Part shown: positions 16,485-23,616 of the stretch, one piece after another
Position numbering within the stretch: the first letter of the stretch is position 1
How the letters are laid out: each line of letters begins with the position of its first letter
Assembly: GCA_030452365.1 (NCBI GenBank)
Contig: JAKDMK010000001.1
Span: 1 to 25,817 of the forward strand
From: Nitrococcus sp.
GTDB taxonomy: Bacteria; Pseudomonadota; Gammaproteobacteria; Nitrococcales; Nitrococcaceae
DNA length: 25,817 nucleotides
Direction: 5' to 3'
Made by a program: the position numbers and the translations under genes
Notes under the pieces: generated by a model
What the model saw: only the letters and a program-made list of their open reading frames with translations
Database searches by the model: none
What the model was told of the DNA's origin: nothing

Positions 16485-16492
16485 CCTCCAGC
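16485..16492. repeat. 8-bp target-site duplication, left copy
   Basis: CCTCCAGC directly abuts the GTAACTACT end of the inserted element. The identical octamer at 16637-16644 abuts the other end. Confidence 0.9.
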
Positions 16493-16636
16493 GTAACTAC
16501 TGCCCCCCCTCTGCGCAGGATGCCTTGTCCGCACTGTCATTCTGCGCGGAGCCGTAAGGCGAAGTCGCAGAAACTGGTCGCTGGATCCTGCGACTCCGCT
16601 TCGCTGCGCGCAGGATGACGAGGGGTGAGTAGTTAC
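16493..16636. mobile_element. MITE-like non-coding element, copy A (144 bp)
   Basis: The element has 9-bp perfect terminal inverted repeats, GTAACTACT and AGTAGTTAC, and is flanked by the octamer CCTCCAGC on both sides. Inside are two imperfect hairpins, TTCTGCG...CGCAGAA and ATCCTGCG...CGCAGGAT. There is no coding potential for a transposase. The ends starting GTAA together with an 8-bp duplication match what I know of the IS66 family, which suggests mobilisation in trans by an IS66-type transposase. Copy B at 24487-24629 is in the opposite orientation, with roughly 20 differences by eye. Confidence 0.88.
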
Positions 16637-16644
16637 CCTCCAGC
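16637..16644. repeat. 8-bp target-site duplication, right copy
   Basis: CCTCCAGC abuts the AGTAGTTAC end of the element and is identical to 16485-16492. Confidence 0.9.
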
Positions 16645-16725
16645 AAGTTAGCCATTGCTGCCGCCTCGGATCGCCCTCGTTGCGCCCTGGGAATGATAGC
16701 GCCGCGCTGTGCAGGCGGCCTGGCC

Positions 16726-16776
16726 AGAGTCTGTTGACATTCACCGCGGCGCCGTGGGCGGATGTCAACAGGCTCT
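16726..16776. repeat. GTTGACATTC palindromic element, paired copy 2
   Basis: The left arm 16726-16745 (AGAGTCTGTTGACATTCACC) and right arm 16757-16776 are inverse with three mismatched or wobble positions, around an 11-nt GC-rich loop. The right arm overlaps the TAG stop of the response regulator gene (16775-16777). The hairpin is therefore placed to terminate the two-component operon, although there is no T-run. Confidence 0.8.
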
Positions 16777-17431
16777 ATGGTTCCTGCGGTGGAATGATTC
16801 CGCTGCGCAGCGCATAGCGCACCAAGCCCGGCACATCATGGATGTCGAGGCGATGCATCAGCTCCGCGCGATGCGCTTCCACAGTCTTGATGCTCAGATG
16901 CAGCACCTGCGCGATCTGCTTGTTGGTCTTGCCCTCGACTATAAGCTGCAGAATCTGCCGGTGCCTCGGGGTCAATGCTCCCCGCTCCGAATCAGCCTCT
17001 GCGCTTGTTCTGTCGAGGTAGTCCGCGACGACGGTCTTGGCAATTGCCGGGCTTAGGAAGGTCTTGCCGGCCACGGCCGAATTGATCGCGAGCTCGAGTT
17101 CCGTGGTCGCGGAACTCTTGAGGATGTAGCCGCTTGCTCCCGCCTTGAGGGCGCGCTGCACGTACTCCTCGGCCGAGTACATTGAGAGTATGAGAACTTG
17201 TACATCGGCTGATCTCAGCACTTGCTCGGTCGCTTCCACGCCATTGAGGTTGGGCATGGCAATGTCCATCAGCACGATGTCCGGATGTAGAGATCGGGCC
17301 AATCGGCAGGCTTCAAGACCGTCGCTGGCCTCACCCACTACTTCAACCGAAGGCATTTGCTCCAATAGAGAGCGAAGACCGGCACGCACCAGCGTGTGGT
17401 CATCGGCCAGAAGAACACGGATCCGGTTCAT
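16775..17431 (-). CDS. NarL/FixJ-family response regulator
   Basis: This 218-residue transcription factor has a receiver domain (about 1-120) and a LuxR-type helix-turn-helix (about 150-212). The receiver has the acidic pocket Asp10-Asp11 (LLADDHTLVRAGL), phospho-acceptor Asp56 (DIVLMDIAMPNLNG) and the conserved Lys in SGYILKSSA, so it should be phosphorylatable. The HTH reads LTPRHRQILQLIVEGKTNKQ, then IAQVLHLSIKTVEAHRAELM. It lies 12 bp after the histidine kinase gene and is its natural partner. Targets are unknown; no clear binding sites were identified nearby. The stop codon overlaps a palindromic element. Confidence 0.93.
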   Translation of the reverse strand: MNRIRVLLADDHTLVRAGLRSLLEQMPSVEVVGEASDGLEACRLARSLHPDIVLMDIAMPNLNGVEATEQVLRSADVQVLILSMYSAEEYVQRALKAGASGYILKSSATTELELAINSAVAGKTFLSPAIAKTVVADYLDRTSAEADSERGALTPRHRQILQLIVEGKTNKQIAQVLHLSIKTVEAHRAELMHRLDIHDVPGLVRYALRSGIIPPQEP

Positions 17432-17443
17432 CCTGATTCTCCG

Positions 17444-19006
17444 CTACTGGATGTGTGCGCCGTCGTCAATAGCAGTAGTTTTTAGGGGAAAGCGGCCGCG
17501 AACGGTTGTTCCCTCGCCAGGAACGCTGGTGATTCGCACATCACCTCCAATTAGTAAAGCTCTTTCCTGCATGCCAAGCAAGCCGAGCGAACGGTGGTGC
17601 GGATCGAATCGTAGCTTCGATACGTCGAAGCCGATACCGTCGTCGACTACGGCCAAGCATAAGTGGTTGTCCTGCTCACCGATCTCGACTCTAATCGACC
17701 CCGCCATGGCGTGGCTGATGACGTTATTTATCGCTTCCTCGGCCACACGAAAGCAGATGATCTCGATGTTTTGGCCAAAGCGGCTGTCGAGCTCGCTATG
17801 AAAGCGGGCTAGCAAGCCTGTATGTTGAGTGGCCTGTCTCAGGTGCCACTTCAAGGCACAGACAAGGCCGAGGTTATCAAGCAGTTCAGGGTACAGATTC
17901 AATGCGAGCTTCTGTACCCTTTGGCAGAGGCGTTCGGCGATCCCGATGCTCGTATCCAACGGTGGCTGCAGTGGCAAGGCCTCGGAGTGGACCTTATTGC
18001 TTTGCAGGTTGAACTGTATGGCGATTAGTAGCTGACCGATCTCGTCATAGAGCTCATGCGCAATGTGCCGGCGCTCATTCTCCGCTGTCTCGAACAGGCG
18101 CTGAGAGAGAGCGCGGAAGCGGTTGGAGAGCTGAATATGCTGCATCGCAAGGGAAGCGCTATCAGCCAATGCCTGTAGTAGCCTCACCTCCTCCGGACTG
18201 GCCTGGTGCCGCGTGGCCCGGTAAATGCCAATTGCTCCAATGGGGGCGGCTGTGCGGATGGGTACCATCACCAAACTTTTCACAAACGTGGGGCGATATG
18301 CATCGATTGCAATGCGTGCATCGGAATAAACGTCTTCGATGACGGTTGCTTGGCGATTTAACATCGTCCAACCGCTGAGGGATCTCGTCATCGGAAAGTG
18401 TTGCCCCTTCCAGAGCGGGCCGATAGCATTTTCTTCCGCGCAATAGCCAAGCTCTCCGTCGCGCTGGAAGAAGGCGGCGCCGTCAGCGCCGGTTAGCGCG
18501 CGTGCCGCTTGACAAGCGATGTCCCTCACCGCACTAAGCTCTCGTGCCAGCGCAAGCTGCTGCACAATGGCGACAAGACGTTCAGCGGTATGGCCACTGG
18601 GAGTGAGCGAGCACGCGCACGTTGTGCTGGCAGGGAGCTGCAGGGCGCGCTTGATGGTTGGGACGAGTTGTTGCAGCGCGTGCTTGGACACGCAACCAGC
18701 ACTGCTTGCCCCTGCGATGGGCCTCAGGCTACGTTCATCAGCAAGCCTCGAAACAAAAATAAAGGGTATGCCGGGGTATTGCCGGCGCGCGATCTCCAGC
18801 AGAGATAGGCCATCAAGGCCTGGAATTCCATCCTCTGCCAGGATTAGGTCGATTTCACCCTCTCTCAGAGCGGGCAGATAGTCATCGCCCGTAGCGACTA
18901 CCTTCATCCTGCAGTCGAGGCCAGCCTTGGTCAGCGCCTCTTGTACCGCTTGTGCATCATTCGAATTACCTTCCAGATGCAGGATATTGAGCGGCTGCTG
19001 TAGCAC
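17444..19006 (-). CDS. Hybrid sensor kinase: degenerate receiver, GAF, HisKA_3 and HATPase
   Basis: This 520-residue cytoplasmic NarX/DegS-type kinase has an N-terminal receiver-like domain (about 5-125), a GAF domain (about 150-300), a HisKA_3 dimerisation domain and an HATPase (about 425-510). The phospho-acceptor is His317 in RRHIAHELYDEIGQ. ATP-binding motifs are EEAINNVISHA (N-box), VVDDGIGFD (G1) and GLLGMQERALLIGG (G2). In the receiver, the expected phospho-Asp is Glu58 (LILAEDGIPG), and the acidic pocket DD is reduced (HLEGNSND). It therefore cannot accept phosphate normally. The frame is open from 19057; GTG 19006 is preferred because GGAGGGG lies seven bases upstream. No membrane segment is visible, so the signal is probably cytoplasmic. 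Confidence 0.88.
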   Translation of the reverse strand: MLQQPLNILHLEGNSNDAQAVQEALTKAGLDCRMKVVATGDDYLPALREGEIDLILAEDGIPGLDGLSLLEIARRQYPGIPFIFVSRLADERSLRPIAGASSAGCVSKHALQQLVPTIKRALQLPASTTCACSLTPSGHTAERLVAIVQQLALARELSAVRDIACQAARALTGADGAAFFQRDGELGYCAEENAIGPLWKGQHFPMTRSLSGWTMLNRQATVIEDVYSDARIAIDAYRPTFVKSLVMVPIRTAAPIGAIGIYRATRHQASPEEVRLLQALADSASLAMQHIQLSNRFRALSQRLFETAENERRHIAHELYDEIGQLLIAIQFNLQSNKVHSEALPLQPPLDTSIGIAERLCQRVQKLALNLYPELLDNLGLVCALKWHLRQATQHTGLLARFHSELDSRFGQNIEIICFRVAEEAINNVISHAMAGSIRVEIGEQDNHLCLAVVDDGIGFDVSKLRFDPHHRSLGLLGMQERALLIGGDVRITSVPGEGTTVRGRFPLKTTAIDDGAHIQ

Positions 19007-19418
19007 ACGAATTCCCCTCCGGTGAGCGCGCGGGCGCAGGTGCCACCACACGAACACCGCTGCAATAACGCTCCCACACTAATCGGGTCGAGAGCTCGAA
19101 GATTGCGCCCGATCGACTGCAAGGGCATGGTCGTCGGTGACCTCCATACGTGTTTCGAGCGCGAATTCCAAGGGTACCTCCAGACGCGGTAATACGCCGC
19201 GGCGTTGGCGTTAGCCACTCCGCAGACCGCTTGGTTTGCTTACTATGTCGTATATGCCCCGGTGGCTGCGATCAGGGATAACCCCTAAAATGATGGGAAA
19301 TGGTACCGATCCGCCCGCGTCGCCTGCCTGCCCTCTGCCCTAGTAGATGTTCGATCGTAAACCTTTGTCTCGACCGCTTGTCACATTGTGTAGAAGCGCG
19401 CAGCGGCGTTAGCAATGA
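19007..19418. other. Divergent intergenic region upstream of the kinase and M48 genes
   Basis: About 410 bp with no protein-like frame I can support. It must contain the promoter for the kinase/regulator operon. Short partial repeats occur, for example GTGGCTGCGATC at 19263-19274 and again near 19426-19437 at the start of the M48 remnant. I could not identify an operator or a convincing promoter. Confidence 0.4.
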
Positions 19419-19567
19419 ATGCAGCCGTGGCTGCGATCGCTGAATACGCTTCACCTTCTGCTGTTGGCGCTGGTCATGATTGTGACCATTCGCGGCGCAG
19501 GATGGGTTATGGTAGGTACAGTCGGTGCTTGCGCGGCGTCGTGGGCGGATGTCAATAGGCCCAGGTC
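19419..19567 (+). pseudogene. N-terminal membrane segment of the M48 peptidase, out of frame
   Basis: ATG 19419 begins MQPWLRSLNTLHLLLLALVM, then IVTIRGAGWVMVGTVGA. This matches the start of HtpX-like M48 peptidases, which open with a short basic stretch and two membrane helices. After about 19530 the hydrophobic pattern stops where a 32-bp half-palindrome begins. The frame then differs from that of the catalytic domain at 19568 (frame 3 against frame 2). About one helix of sequence appears to have been lost or replaced. Confidence 0.6.
19531..19562 (+). repeat. GTTGACATTC element, solo half (copy 3)
   Basis: This 32-bp stretch runs from GCGCGGCGTCGTGGG to AGGCCC. It matches the reverse complement of 22212-22243 at 29 of 32 positions. 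It carries the same core (ATGTCAAYAGGCC) as the right arms of the paired elements at 11458-11505 and 16726-16776, but has no left arm. It lies at the break point in the M48 gene, six bases before ATG 19568. Confidence 0.8.
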
Positions 19568-20413
19568 ATGTCGAAGTTCAAGCTTTCACGTTCGCGGATT
19601 CTCAGACAGCTCGATGCGCGCCCGCTTAGCGCCCACGTCGCCCCCGGTCTGAATGATCTGCTCGATAGCCTGGCGCGGCGAGCCGGTCTTCCGGCGGTGC
19701 CCACGCTCTACTACGTCCCAAGCGCCACGATGAATGCTTTCGCGGTGGGTACCCGTCGGGCCTCGGCGGTCGCGATAACCGATGCCATGTTGCGATCCTT
19801 CTCTCCACGCGAGATTGCAGCAGTTTTTGCCCACGAAGTGAGCCATCTCCGAATCAACGACCTGTGGGTTATGGCATCTTCTAATCTCTGCAGCCGTCTG
19901 ACCCGGCTGGTTTCCACGGTAGGCCAGGCCCTGCTGTTGCTCAACCTGTCGTTGCTGTTTACAAGCTACGGCGTGAGCTGGGCCGCAATCCTGACCCTTG
20001 TTTTCATGCCGCTGATAAGCGCGCTCATTCACCTGACTTTGTCGCGCGCGCGCGAGTACAAGGCCGATCTTGGCGCCGTCGAGCTAACAGGTGATCCGCG
20101 CGGTCTGGTGATGGCGCTTGAGAAGATGCAACGTTATCATCGGCGATCATCGAGCCGGATCCTGCGGCCGCAGGGGCAGTTATCGAAGCTCTCATTGCTG
20201 CGCAGCCATCCGCTAACCGAACGGCGTATTGAGCGCTTGCGCTGTCTCGAGCCAGGCAGTTCACGTCCGTTACGCGCTCATGCTCGCGCTACAATCTGGC
20301 AGGCGTATCCCGTGATTAAGCGGCATGCCGCGTTCGTGCCCCCTATTTTCTGTGTTGGTCTGAAACCTCAGATGAGCCGCGCTCGCCGGCAAATCGGGGC
20401 GGCGCGGTGGTGA
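19568..20413 (+). CDS. M48 (HtpX-like) zinc metallopeptidase, N-terminally truncated
   Basis: This 281-residue catalytic portion of an M48 peptidase has zinc motif HEVSH (His89, Glu90, His93) and third ligand Glu163 in AREYKADLGAVE. A two-helix membrane hairpin lies between them (about 115-157), as in HtpX. Preceding residues PTLYYVPSATMNAFAVGTRR and SAVAITDAMLRSFSPREIAA are typical. Family members begin with about 60 further residues forming two membrane helices. Those are separated here by a frame shift at a half-palindrome. ATG 19568 has no proper ribosome site (CAGGTC directly before it), so expression may be poor. HtpX-type enzymes degrade damaged membrane proteins. Whether this truncated form is made or folds is uncertain. 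Confidence 0.75.
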   Translation: MSKFKLSRSRILRQLDARPLSAHVAPGLNDLLDSLARRAGLPAVPTLYYVPSATMNAFAVGTRRASAVAITDAMLRSFSPREIAAVFAHEVSHLRINDLWVMASSNLCSRLTRLVSTVGQALLLLNLSLLFTSYGVSWAAILTLVFMPLISALIHLTLSRAREYKADLGAVELTGDPRGLVMALEKMQRYHRRSSSRILRPQGQLSKLSLLRSHPLTERRIERLRCLEPGSSRPLRAHARATIWQAYPVIKRHAAFVPPIFCVGLKPQMSRARRQIGAARW

Positions 20414-20415
20414 CA

Positions 20416-20457
20416 GGCTGGCGCCGAAGACTCGTCCGGGTGCAGTCGGCACCAGCC
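20416..20457 (+). terminator. Possible terminator after the M48 gene
   Basis: GGCTGGCGCCGA (20416-20427) pairs with TCGGCACCAGCC (20446-20457), with one mismatch and an 18-nt loop. A TTTT tract follows ten bases later. It starts 3 bp after the M48 stop. Confidence 0.4.
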
Positions 20458-20626
20458 GATTATCGCTGTTTTCCTCATGAGTGTCAGTCAGTTACAGAGA
20501 GAAATTTGCTGCTTTCGCGGACAGGAATGACCTCGGCTCTATGATCGCTGAACTTCGACGCAGCGTTCTTAGTCTATGGTTGTAACGGACAATCTTTTGG
20601 GTCTTTTGGCACGGCGAGGGAAGAAA

Positions 20627-20785
20627 ATGGATCTAGTACGCATCATATGCGCAATCCTGCTGCCACCTCTTGGGGTCTTTTTGCAAGTGGGTCTAGGGGG
20701 CGCGTTCTGGCTCAATATCCTGCTTACATTGCTCGGTTATATCCCAGGTATCGTGCATGCAGTCTGGATCATTGCCAAGCGGTGA
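20627..20785 (+). CDS. yqaE: YqaE/Pmp3 family small membrane protein
   Basis: This 52-residue proteolipid has two membrane helices: IICAILLPPLGVFLQVGLG and NILLTLLGYIPGIVHAVWII. The family signature LLPPLGVFL...GYIPGIVHA is intact, and the length equals that of E. coli YqaE. Relatives include yeast Pmp3 and plant RCI2, small stress-induced membrane proteins affecting membrane potential. ATG 20627 (MDLVRIICAIL) is chosen for family length and the GAGGG six bases or so upstream. The frame is also open from 20576. The DUF4112 gene begins inside its last codons, suggesting coupling. Confidence 0.9.
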   Translation: MDLVRIICAILLPPLGVFLQVGLGGAFWLNILLTLLGYIPGIVHAVWIIAKR

Positions 20786-21185
20786 GCGCATCGAGGGGAT
20801 AGATGAAGGCGTATCCGCCGCGGACGTAACGCCGGAAGCGCTAAGGCGCCTCAGGCGCCTGAGACGGATGGCGCGGTTACTCGATAGCCGATTCCAGATT
20901 CCCGGCACGCGCTGGCGCTTCGGCCTGGACGCAGTGATCGGGCTTGTCCCCGGGGTCGGAGACACCGTGAGTGCCGCGCTATCGCTTTGGATCATCGCGG
21001 AGGCGCGACGATTGGGTGTGCCGTCGGGAATCTTACGAAAAATGCTGCTGAACCTGGGGGTGGATGCCGTGGCGGGCAGCGTTCCGATATTGGGGGACGC
21101 ATTCGATGCCGGCTTTAAAGCCAACCTGCGGAACTTGGCGCTACTCGAACAAGCGCTATTCAAGCGCGGGCAAAGGGATCTGTAG
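20757..21185 (+). CDS. DUF4112 family membrane protein
   Basis: This 142-residue protein has the DUF4112 pattern. A basic helix (LRRLRRLRRMARLLDSRFQI) is followed by PGTRWRFGLDAVIGLVPGVG, DTVSAALSLWIIAEARRLGV, and a second similar unit with VDAVAGSVPILGDAFDAG. The internal repeat GLVPGVGD/GSVPILGD probably marks two membrane-dipping hairpins. Function is unknown. ATG 20757 overlaps the YqaE gene by 29 bp. I see no better in-frame start with a ribosome site, so the exact start is uncertain. It ends 5 bp before the convergent epimerase gene. Co-expression with YqaE suggests an envelope role. Confidence 0.85.
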   Translation: MQSGSLPSGERIEGIDEGVSAADVTPEALRRLRRLRRMARLLDSRFQIPGTRWRFGLDAVIGLVPGVGDTVSAALSLWIIAEARRLGVPSGILRKMLLNLGVDAVAGSVPILGDAFDAGFKANLRNLALLEQALFKRGQRDL

Positions 21186-21190
21186 GCGAC

Positions 21191-22204
21191 TTAGTGCGGG
21201 GTTTGATAATAGCGCTTATACCATTCAACGAAACGTTCTACCCCAACCTCGACCGGGGTATTCGGTTGGTAGCCAACCACTTTGCTCAAGGCGCTGACGT
21301 CTGCCCAGGTATCGGCCACATCGCCGGGCTGCATCGGCAGCAGCCGGGTGTCGGCTTTACGTCCCAGATTATTCTCCAGCACCTCGATGTACTTCAATAA
21401 ATCGACCGGATGGTTATTGCCGATGTTGTAGATGCAGTAGGGTGCATGGCTGGTGGCGGGGTCCGGCTGGTCACTCTCCCATGCAGGATTGGGTGCAGCG
21501 ACTTTGTCGCAGGCACGCACGACCCCCTCGGCGATATCATCGATGTAGGTAAAGTCCCGTTTGTGGTGGCCGTAGTTGTAAACCTCGATGGGACGGCCCT
21601 CGAGGATGGCACGGGTGAACTTGAACAGCGCCATATCGGGTCGACCCCAAGGGCCATAGACCGTGAAAAAGCGCAGTCCCGTGGTCGGTAGCTGGAAGAG
21701 ATGGGAATAGCTGTGCGCCATCAACTCGTTGGCGCGTTTGGTGGCCGCATAGATGGCAAGCGGATGGGAAACGTTCTGGTGTTCGCTAAATGGCATCTGC
21801 GTATTGGCGCCGTAGACCGAACTGGTCGAGGCATAGACCAGGTGGTTGACGCCGTTGTGCCGGCAGCCTTCCAGAACGTTCATGAAGCCGACGACATTGC
21901 TTTCGACGTAGGCGTTCGGATCCTCGAGTGAGTAGCGCACACCAGCTTGGGCGGCTAAATGGATCACGCGATCGAAGCATTCGTGGCGGAACAGTGCAGC
22001 CATGCCGTCGCGCGCAGCCACGTCGAGGCGCACAAAGCGAAAACGCTCGTGGGCCTCGATTCGCGCTAGGCGCGCGAGCTTTAGATCGACATCGTAATAG
22101 TCGTTGAGATTATCGAGGCCGACCACTTCCTGGCCGCGGTTGAGCAGATAGCTCGCGACGTGATAGCCGATGAAGCCGGCGGCTCCGGTTACAAGGATTT
22201 TCAT
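21191..22204 (-). CDS. UDP-sugar 4-epimerase (UDP-glucuronate epimerase type)
   Basis: This 337-residue extended short-chain dehydrogenase/reductase begins [20 protein letters not shown] (NAD motif GAAGFIG, 7-13). Active-site residues are in STSSVYG and Tyr152-x3-Lys156 (IYAATK). Other signatures are [20 protein letters not shown] and [20 protein letters not shown], then [19 protein letters not shown]. These are typical of CapI/GAE UDP-glucuronate 4-epimerases in capsule or LPS pathways. The frame is open from ATG 22225, but the family N-terminus starts at ATG 22204. No ribosome site precedes it; a half-palindromic element fills the gap from the upstream dehydrogenase gene. Together the two genes probably supply UDP-uronic acid sugars for surface polysaccharide. 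Confidence 0.9.
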   Translation of the reverse strand: MKILVTGAAGFIGYHVASYLLNRGQEVVGLDNLNDYYDVDLKLARLARIEAHERFRFVRLDVAARDGMAALFRHECFDRVIHLAAQAGVRYSLEDPNAYVESNVVGFMNVLEGCRHNGVNHLVYASTSSVYGANTQMPFSEHQNVSHPLAIYAATKRANELMAHSYSHLFQLPTTGLRFFTVYGPWGRPDMALFKFTRAILEGRPIEVYNYGHHKRDFTYIDDIAEGVVRACDKVAAPNPAWESDQPDPATSHAPYCIYNIGNNHPVDLLKYIEVLENNLGRKADTRLLPMQPGDVADTWADVSALSKVVGYQPNTPVEVGVERFVEWYKRYYQTPH

Positions 22205-22211
22205 AGTATTA

Positions 22212-22243
22212 GGGCCTGTTGACATTCACCCACGACGCCGCGC
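22212..22243 (-). repeat. GTTGACATTC element, solo half (copy 4)
   Basis: On the plus strand it begins GGGCCTGTTGACATTCACCC and ends GACGCCGCGC. It is the inverse of 19531-19562 with three differences. It fills most of the 46-bp gap between the stop of the TviB-type gene (22251) and the epimerase ATG (22204), where the ribosome site would be expected. Confidence 0.8.
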
Positions 22244-22250
22244 CGCGGGG

Positions 22251-23528
22251 TCATAGCCGGCCGTCCACCGCGCCCTGGGGAAAGAGATACTTTATATCGT
22301 AGAGCACGCCAGCCGGCTTGAGCAGGGCGCGCACGCGCGCTACGCCCATCTCCCGAAACTGATCGTGGGCGACAGCCAACACCACGGCATCATAGTTAGC
22401 CTCTCGCGGCTCGTCGACCAGCTCTAGGCTGAATTCTGTCCTGGCCTTATGCGGATCGACATTCGGATCGTAAACCTCCACGTTGGCATTGTACTCGCGC
22501 AGCTCCGAGACAATATCCATCACCCGGGTATTGCGCAGATCCGGGCAATTCTCCTTGAAGGTCAAACCCATGATCAGCACGTTGGAGCCAACAACCTGCA
22601 GCTTGTGCTGGGTCATGAGCTTGATTACCTGGGCGGCCACGTAGTGGCCCATGCCATCATTGATACGCCGCCCGGCGAGGATCATTTCCGGGTGATGACC
22701 GACGGCCTGTGCCTTATGAGTGAGATAATACGGGTCGACCCCGATGCAGTGGCCGCCTACCAATCCGGGCCGAAATGGCAGGAAGTTCCATTTGCTGCCG
22801 GCGGCCCTGAGTACCGCCTCCGTGTCGAGGCCAAGCCGCTCAAACAGCATGGCCAAATCGTTGATCAAGGCGATGTTCACGTCACGCTGCGTGTTCTCGA
22901 TAACCTTGGCCGCCTCGGCGACGCGGATGCTGCTCGCGGCGTACGTGCCCGCCGTGATGATCGAGCGGTAAAGGTCATCGACAAAGCGGGCGACCTCTGG
23001 TGTGGAGCCGGATGTGACCTTTACGATGCTCGAGACGCGGTGCTCGCGGTCACCCGGATTGATGCGCTCGGGGCTGTAACCGGCGTAGAAATCACGATTG
23101 TAGCGCAGGCCCGAGACCCGCTCGATGACCGGCACGCACGCTTCCTCGGTCGCGCCGGGGTAGACCGTGGACTCGTAAATGACGATATTGCCCTCGGCGA
23201 TAACCCGACCCACGGTTTCGCTTGCGCTGCGCAACGGCTGCAAGTCCGGCTGCCGGTGATCATCGATTGGAGTCGGCACGGTGATGATATAGACGTTGCG
23301 GTCTTCAAGATTCTCAATGGCGCCCGTATAGCGAAGGCGGTGAGCCGCGGCGAGCTCCTGCGGCAGCACCTCTCGTGTGCTGTCCTGTCCTTGGCTGAGC
23401 TCGCTGATGCGCGCGGAGTCGATATCAAAACCCACGGTATCGAGCTGCTTGCCGAACTCGACCGCAAGCGGCAATCCGACATAACCAAGGCCGATGACAG
23501 CAATGCGGGCCTCATCGAGCTGAATCAT
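22251..23528 (-). CDS. tviB: UDP-N-acetylhexosamine 6-dehydrogenase (TviB/WbpA type)
   Basis: This 425-residue nucleotide-sugar dehydrogenase oxidises the C6 hydroxyl of a UDP-HexNAc to the uronate with two NAD+. Features are the Rossmann motif [18 protein letters not shown], then [10 protein letters not shown], the E119STVYPGATE loop and [11 protein letters not shown]. The catalytic Cys261 lies in [13 protein letters not shown]. Later signatures are [18 protein letters not shown] and VYDPNVD. Members are about 425 residues, so it is full length. ATG 23528 follows a GGGGGGA tract. The epimerase gene is downstream, so the pair matches TviB-TviC-like logic for Vi-antigen or O-antigen sugars. 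Which sugar is used cannot be told from sequence alone. Confidence 0.93.
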   Translation of the reverse strand: MIQLDEARIAVIGLGYVGLPLAVEFGKQLDTVGFDIDSARISELSQGQDSTREVLPQELAAAHRLRYTGAIENLEDRNVYIITVPTPIDDHRQPDLQPLRSASETVGRVIAEGNIVIYESTVYPGATEEACVPVIERVSGLRYNRDFYAGYSPERINPGDREHRVSSIVKVTSGSTPEVARFVDDLYRSIITAGTYAASSIRVAEAAKVIENTQRDVNIALINDLAMLFERLGLDTEAVLRAAGSKWNFLPFRPGLVGGHCIGVDPYYLTHKAQAVGHHPEMILAGRRINDGMGHYVAAQVIKLMTQHKLQVVGSNVLIMGLTFKENCPDLRNTRVMDIVSELREYNANVEVYDPNVDPHKARTEFSLELVDEPREANYDAVVLAVAHDQFREMGVARVRALLKPAGVLYDIKYLFPQGAVDGRL

Positions 23529-23616
23529 CCTGCATGTCCCCCCACACTAAATTGGCAAACGAGGCAGCGATGCACCGCTGCGCTGCGATGCTCTAAGCCT
23601 GAAGCAGCAAGGCCGT

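Larger units (their letters stand above)
15853..16655 (-). pseudogene. alkB: alkB (Fe(II)/2-oxoglutarate DNA dealkylase) split by a MITE-like insertion
   Basis: The body of the gene (16398-15853) encodes an AlkB demethylase. It keeps the iron ligands His and Asp in LTLHQDKDE and His in LAYHGIAPL. It also keeps the 2-oxoglutarate-binding Arg residues in CRINLTLR, with MSVAMTNCG and CLINRYRPGA. Upstream, the frame runs without any ATG, GTG or TTG from 16398 into a 144-bp element at 16493-16636. Beyond it, ATG 16655 starts MANLLE. Removing the element and one 8-bp duplicate joins these as MANLLEDTNRPGVYLEPI and gives 216 codons, the length of E. coli AlkB. The insertion adds 152 bp, which shifts the frame and reaches a TAG inside the element. 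Any product would have to start at TTG 16398, losing 35 residues including part of the nucleotide-recognition lid. Confidence 0.9.

Noticed and set aside
16457..16768. A 103-codon minus-strand frame covering the inserted element
   Set aside because: It runs through the MITE-like element in a frame unrelated to alkB and has no homology-like features.
17145..17801. A 218-codon plus-strand frame across the regulator and kinase genes
   Set aside because: It spans two genes on the opposite strand and is Ser/Arg-rich without motifs.
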